DNA of 10,582 nt from an uncultured beta proteobacterium (GTDB taxonomy: Bacteria > Pseudomonadota > Gammaproteobacteria > Burkholderiales > Burkholderiaceae). This document shows positions 7,374 through 10,582 of the stretch, piece after piece (positions within the stretch are counted from its first letter, which is position 1; the number at the start of each line of letters is the position of its first letter). The DNA lies in contig CAITHY010000026.1 of the NCBI GenBank assembly GCA_903892315.1, positions 1 through 10,582 on the forward strand. Reading direction: 5' to 3'. Position numbers and translations under genes: made by a program. The notes under the pieces are model-generated. The model did not search any database, was not told the DNA's origin, and was given only the letters and a program-made list of their open reading frames with translations.

Positions 7374-8933
7374 TTAAGCTTTTTCAGTTGCACGAACTTC
7401 GATTCCGAAGTCTTCTGGATAGTGATTCAACGCTGACAACACTGGATATGGCGTCATGCCACCCATTGCACACAAACTGCCGCTAAGCATGGTGCTGCAT
7501 AGGTCACGCAACAAGTGGACTTGCTGTTCTTTGTTTTGATTTGATGTGATTCTGTCGATCACCTCTACACCGCGGGTAGAACCGATGCGACATGGAGTGC
7601 ACTTTCCACAGCTCTCAAGGGCACAGAACTCCATCGCATATCGAGCGAGCTTAGACATATTTGCCGTGTCATCGTGGACCACGATGCCACCATGACCAAC
7701 TACCGCCCCTACAGCTGCATAGGCTTCGTAATCCAACGGCAAATCCCACTGCGATTCAGGTACATAGGCTCCTAAAGGACCACCCACTTGAACTGCCTTG
7801 ATAGGACGACCACTTCGACTACCTCCACCAAAATCAAACAACAGCTCACGCAATGTGAGACCGAATGCTTTTTCAACCAAGCCACCGTGCTTGATGTTTC
7901 CAGCAATCTGGAATGGCAATGTTCCGTGTGATCGACCAACGCCGTAGTCACGGTAGAAAGTTGCACCCTTAGCCATGATGATTGGAACTGACGCCAGCGT
8001 GATGACGTTATTAATCACAGTGGGAAGGCCGAACAAACCTTCTAGGGCAGGCAGTGGTGGCTTTGCGCGAACTACGCCGCGTTTACCTTCAATACTCTCT
8101 AAGAGTGCAGTTTCTTCACCGCAAACGTATGAGCCAGCAGCTTTGCGAACTTCAAGCGTGAAGGTCTTGCCGCTCCCACAAATGCTTTGGCCTAGGTAGC
8201 CTGCATTTGTTGCAATATTGACAGCTTCGTTCATCACGGCAATCGCATGAGGATACTCAGAACGAATGTAGATGTAGCCTTGGGTTGCTCCGACGGCAAT
8301 ACCAGCGATGACCATGCCTTCAATCAACATGAAAGGATCACCTTCCATGGTCATACGATCAGAGAAGGTTCCTGAATCGCCTTCATCTGCATTGCAGACG
8401 ATGTATTTTTGTTGACCAGCGGCATTCAAGACGGTACGCCATTTGATACCTGCTGGAAACGCCGCACCACCACGGCCACGTAGACCAGAATCAGTTACAT
8501 CCTGAACAATGCCTGCGCCATCCATCGTCAACGCACGCTTCAAGCCTGTCCAACCTGAGTGGGCTTCGTAATCAGCCAGTGACAACGGGTCGGTGACCCC
8601 CATACGGGAAAAAGTCAAACGCTCTTGTTTGGCAAGGTATGGAATTTGTTCTGTGATGCCATGACACAGCGCATGTTGTTCGCCTCGAAGCATTCCGGCA
8701 TCCAATAATGACTTAACGTCTTCAGGCTGAACAGGCCCGTATGCAACACGCCCACGAGAGGTTTGAACCTCAACCAATGTTTCCAGCCAGAACATGCCAC
8801 GTGAACTGTTGCGAACGATATCAACCGTCAACCCACGCTCTTTGGCCTCTTTTTGAATCTCAGCGACGACCTCATCTGCACCAACTGCAAGTGCAGCACT
8901 GTCACGAGGTACGAAAACTTTAACGACACTCAT
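7374..8933 (-). CDS. fdsB: NAD-dependent formate dehydrogenase beta (diaphorase) subunit FdsB
   Basis: A 519-residue NuoF/HoxF-like flavoprotein that takes electrons from FdsA and reduces NAD+ at FMN, as a cytosolic partner of FdsG. An N-terminal region of about 120 residues, thioredoxin-like in the family and without the cluster cysteines, precedes the FMN/NAD core. The core has the glycine-rich motif DSGLRGRGGAAFPAGIKW (148-165), NADEGDSGTFSDR, and GSYVCGEETALLESIEGKRG. The C-terminus carries the [4Fe-4S] motif SCGKCTPCR with C442, C445, C448 and the distant ligand C488 in LCAMGG. Length is typical of FdsB. Its ATG overlaps the fdsG stop in a TAATG junction, so translation is coupled. Composition is about 45% GC, like fdsG and the start of fdsA but unlike the rest of fdsA. 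All expected motifs are intact and I see no sign of decay. Confidence 0.96.
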   Translation of the reverse strand: MSVVKVFVPRDSAALAVGADEVVAEIQKEAKERGLTVDIVRNSSRGMFWLETLVEVQTSRGRVAYGPVQPEDVKSLLDAGMLRGEQHALCHGITEQIPYLAKQERLTFSRMGVTDPLSLADYEAHSGWTGLKRALTMDGAGIVQDVTDSGLRGRGGAAFPAGIKWRTVLNAAGQQKYIVCNADEGDSGTFSDRMTMEGDPFMLIEGMVIAGIAVGATQGYIYIRSEYPHAIAVMNEAVNIATNAGYLGQSICGSGKTFTLEVRKAAGSYVCGEETALLESIEGKRGVVRAKPPLPALEGLFGLPTVINNVITLASVPIIMAKGATFYRDYGVGRSHGTLPFQIAGNIKHGGLVEKAFGLTLRELLFDFGGGSRSGRPIKAVQVGGPLGAYVPESQWDLPLDYEAYAAVGAVVGHGGIVVHDDTANMSKLARYAMEFCALESCGKCTPCRIGSTRGVEVIDRITSNQNKEQQVHLLRDLCSTMLSGSLCAMGGMTPYPVLSALNHYPEDFGIEVRATEKA

Positions 8934-9418
8934 TACGCGGCCTCCAATTGAGTCAAGATCTTTTTCAACTTATCGGTAGACATACGTGCGTGTAATTTGT
9001 CATCGACTTGGATGGCTGGGGATGAAGCACAAAGCCCTAAGCAATAAGCAGACTCAAGAGTGACTGAGCCGTTTGAAGATGTTTCGTGGGACTTGCATCC
9101 CAATGTTTTTTCAGCAAATGCGAGCAAGTCATTTGCACCGCATGCTTGACATGCCTCAGCACGACAAATTTGAACAACGTGTTTACCAACTGGCTCTGCT
9201 CTAAAGAAGTGATAGTAGGTAATGACACCGTGTACTTCAGCTCTTGACAGATTTAAACCTTTAGCAATTTCTCCAACAGAGTCTGATGGAATGAAGCCAA
9301 TCTTCTCTTGAATCGCATGTAAGAGTGGCAACAGCGCCCCCTTCATTGACTGATGCGATTCAATCAACTCTTGAATTAATGAATACTGATCTGATTTGTT
9401 GTTCATTTTTTGGGACAT
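8933..9418 (-). CDS. fdsG: NAD-dependent formate dehydrogenase gamma subunit FdsG
   Basis: A 161-residue NuoE-like [2Fe-2S] protein and first gene of the operon. It pairs with FdsB to form the diaphorase unit. The N-terminal helical part contains GALLPLLHAIQEKIGFIP (27-44) and LSRAEVHGVITYYHFFR (57-73), typical of the family. The thioredoxin-like part carries the [2Fe-2S] ligands C85 and C90 (CRAEAC) and C126 and C130 (CLGLC). The start at 9418 gives a normal family length, but no Shine-Dalgarno sequence is visible upstream (GTTAAATCGACG precedes ATG); an ATG four codons later is equally poorly supported. The stop overlaps the fdsB start. Only about 100 bases separate the start from the probable end of an insertion sequence, so the native promoter region may be truncated. 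Confidence 0.95.
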   Translation of the reverse strand: MSQKMNNKSDQYSLIQELIESHQSMKGALLPLLHAIQEKIGFIPSDSVGEIAKGLNLSRAEVHGVITYYHFFRAEPVGKHVVQICRAEACQACGANDLLAFAEKTLGCKSHETSSNGSVTLESAYCLGLCASSPAIQVDDKLHARMSTDKLKKILTQLEAA

Positions 9419-9517
9419 CGTCGATTTAACTGTGAACGGACAAGCTGTTCTTGGATTTAGTTATCCATAGCCGCGGGCGTCGCTTGTGACGAACGCATAG
9501 CTGCTGTGAGTAACTAA
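9419..9517. promoter_or_regulatory. Upstream region of the fds operon
   Basis: This short stretch is what remains between fdsG and the probable end of the insertion sequence and should hold the fds promoter. An imperfect inverted repeat, GCGTCG (9477-9482) and CGAACGC (9490-9496), could be part of an operator but is short. Read on the minus strand, TATGGA with TTCGTC about 18 bases upstream is a poor sigma-70 match. No LysR-type regulator gene (fdsR) is present in the window, although one commonly sits divergently here in related bacteria. The boundary at 9517 depends on where the insertion sequence ends, which is not certain. Confidence 0.3.
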
Positions 9518-10582
9518 GCTCTGAGAATGCGGGAAAATAGGGTCTTTCTAGCCAAACGCAAGGGAGGCTCAATTGAACACCAATCAGCTTTATGAAGAAA
9601 TGTTGGATCTTAAAGAGCCGTGGTCTGTCAAGAATGTTACTCTCTCCAAAGCGACGAATCAACTTATCATTGAGATTGCTTTGAAAAAGGGGGTCGTTTG
9701 GGCTGATCCGACCGATAAAACTGCTCGTGCGCATATTAATGGTTGGACTGAGCGCCAGTGGCGTCATTTGGACACCTGTCAGTACAAAACCATTATCAAA
9801 GCGAAGGTGCCCCAGTTGAAATACAGCGACGGGACGGTCAAGGAGTTGCCCGTTCCTTGGGCTGATCGCTACGCCCGGGTAAGCTTGTCGATGGAGGCCT
9901 TTGTTGTGGAGTTGCTGCAGGCGTGTCCCAACATAAAATCTGTTTGTAAACTGACCTGTCTGTCTTGGAAAACTGTGGACACGATCATGAAAAAAGCTGT
10001 TGAGCGTGGTTTTTCTAGAAGGGCCGCAGAGCCGATCGAGTACTTGGGTCTTGATGAGAAGAGCATTGAGAAGGGGCACAGTTACGCCAGCATTCTGACG
10101 GACGTGAGTGGCTCCAGGGTGCTTAATATTGTCAGGGGTAGGACGCAAGAAGCAGCTCAAGAGTTGCTTGAAACCACCTTGAGTCAAGAGCAAAGGGACG
10201 CCGTTCAAGCGGTTGCTGCCGACATGTGGCCTGCTTATTTGGGGGCTGTGCGTGAAACGCTGCCAAAGGCCAGCGTTGTGCACGACAAGTTCCATGTCGT
10301 CAAATACCTCAATGAGTCCGTTGATCAGGTGAGAAAGCGCGAGCATAGGGCTATGAGCGCTGCAGGCGTGTCGCCGCTGGTTGGCACCAAGTACAGTTGG
10401 ATGAGAAATTTTGAGGATAAGAGGTCTAGTGAGGCGGTTGAGTTCAGAGCGTTGCATCAGATGAATCTGAAGACGAGCAGAGCTTGGACGATCAAAGAGA
10501 ATTTCACACACTTTTGGACCTACCACTCTGTGGGTGCAGCAAACCGATTCTTCACTGAGTGGTCTAACAACGCCATGCGAAG
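9518..10582 (+). mobile_element. Left part of an ISL3-family insertion sequence
   Basis: The region from about 9518 to the window end is an insertion sequence defined by its ISL3-type transposase. The left end is not certain: the string beginning GCTCTGAGAATGCGGG at 9518, or GGGTCTTTCTAG at 9539, are candidates for the terminal inverted repeat, since ISL3-family ends often start GG(C/G)TCT. The right end lies beyond the window, so neither the inverted repeat nor the 8-base target duplication usual for the family can be confirmed. It stands just upstream of fdsG, with the transposase pointing away from the operon. Confidence 0.7.
9573..10582 (+). CDS. tnpA: ISL3-family transposase (3' end beyond window)
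   Basis: A plus-strand frame opens at TTG 9573, preceded by AGGGAGG (9561-9567), and stays open to the window edge (336 codons so far). The translation shows the ISL3 DDE core: D161 in LGLDEKS, HSYASILTDVSGSRVL, D217 in AADMWPAY, then VVHDKFHVVKYLNE, VDQVRKREH, and GTKYSWMRN. The third acidic residue should lie just past the edge. The N-terminal part has the family's WRHLDTCQY and PVPWADRY segments, but the CPxC-type zinc-finger cysteines of many ISL3 transposases are absent: the equivalent positions read VWADPTDKTA and LKYSDG. This may mark a subgroup that naturally lacks them. Because it begins with TTG it is easily missed, and a long antisense frame on the minus strand (9426-10526) is only its shadow. 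It is expected to catalyse transposition of the element; whether it is intact cannot be judged from this piece. Confidence 0.9.
   Translation, partial: MNTNQLYEEMLDLKEPWSVKNVTLSKATNQLIIEIALKKGVVWADPTDKTARAHINGWTERQWRHLDTCQYKTIIKAKVPQLKYSDGTVKELPVPWADRYARVSLSMEAFVVELLQACPNIKSVCKLTCLSWKTVDTIMKKAVERGFSRRAAEPIEYLGLDEKSIEKGHSYASILTDVSGSRVLNIVRGRTQEAAQELLETTLSQEQRDAVQAVAADMWPAYLGAVRETLPKASVVHDKFHVVKYLNESVDQVRKREHRAMSAAGVSPLVGTKYSWMRNFEDKRSSEAVEFRALHQMNLKTSRAWTIKENFTHFWTYHSVGAANRFFTEWSNNAMR

Noticed and set aside
9426..10526. Long minus-strand open frame of 366 codons
   Set aside because: It is antisense to the ISL3 transposase, whose plus-strand translation has clear family motifs (LGLDEKS, AADMWPAY, VVHDKFHV). 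The minus-strand product has no recognisable motif.

Overview
The window looks like a fragment of a betaproteobacterial (Burkholderiales-type) genome. This is inferred from the fdsGBACD gene order of the soluble NAD-dependent formate dehydrogenase, known from Cupriavidus-like and Comamonadaceae bacteria, and from protein motifs. No ribosomal or other marker gene is present, so the assignment is tentative.

Layout. (1) Positions 1-2925 are an accessory block: a small WGR-domain protein on the minus strand (62-292), then, divergently on the plus strand, a cytosolic protein of about eleven Sel1 repeats (429-2105), a previously hidden gene broken by two in-frame TAA codons (2117-2503), and a 134-residue orphan (2521-2925). 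The last three are closely spaced and read as one transcription unit. (2) Positions 2926-3455 are very AT-rich (about 35% GC over the last 240 bases) and hold a degenerate minus-strand coding remnant that I do not recognise. (3) Positions 3456-9418, minus strand, are a complete five-gene formate dehydrogenase operon, transcribed fdsG, fdsB, fdsA, fdsC (fdhD), fdsD with gaps of no more than 9 bases or overlaps. All expected Fe-S and molybdenum ligands that I could check are present. (4) From about 9518 to the window end is the left part of an ISL3-family insertion sequence. Its transposase reads outward (plus strand) from a TTG codon and is cut by the window edge.

How the genes work together. 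FdsA oxidises formate to CO2 at a bis-MGD molybdenum centre and passes electrons through its Fe-S clusters to FdsB/FdsG, which reduce NAD+ at FMN. FdsC supplies sulfur to and protects the molybdenum cofactor, and FdsD is a small assembly factor or subunit. The LysR-type regulator gene (fdsR) often found next to fdsG is not here; an insertion sequence occupies that side.

The most notable features are compositional and structural. The fds operon is a mosaic: fdsG, fdsB and the first ~76 codons of fdsA are about 45% GC, while the rest of fdsA is about 60% (counted by hand on 240-base blocks either side of ~7135). The GC-rich part ends almost exactly at the fdsD stop. This suggests a recombination event with one endpoint inside fdsA. 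The second notable item is the interrupted gene at 2117-2503, whose frame is open apart from two TAA codons, both compatible with a former CAA.
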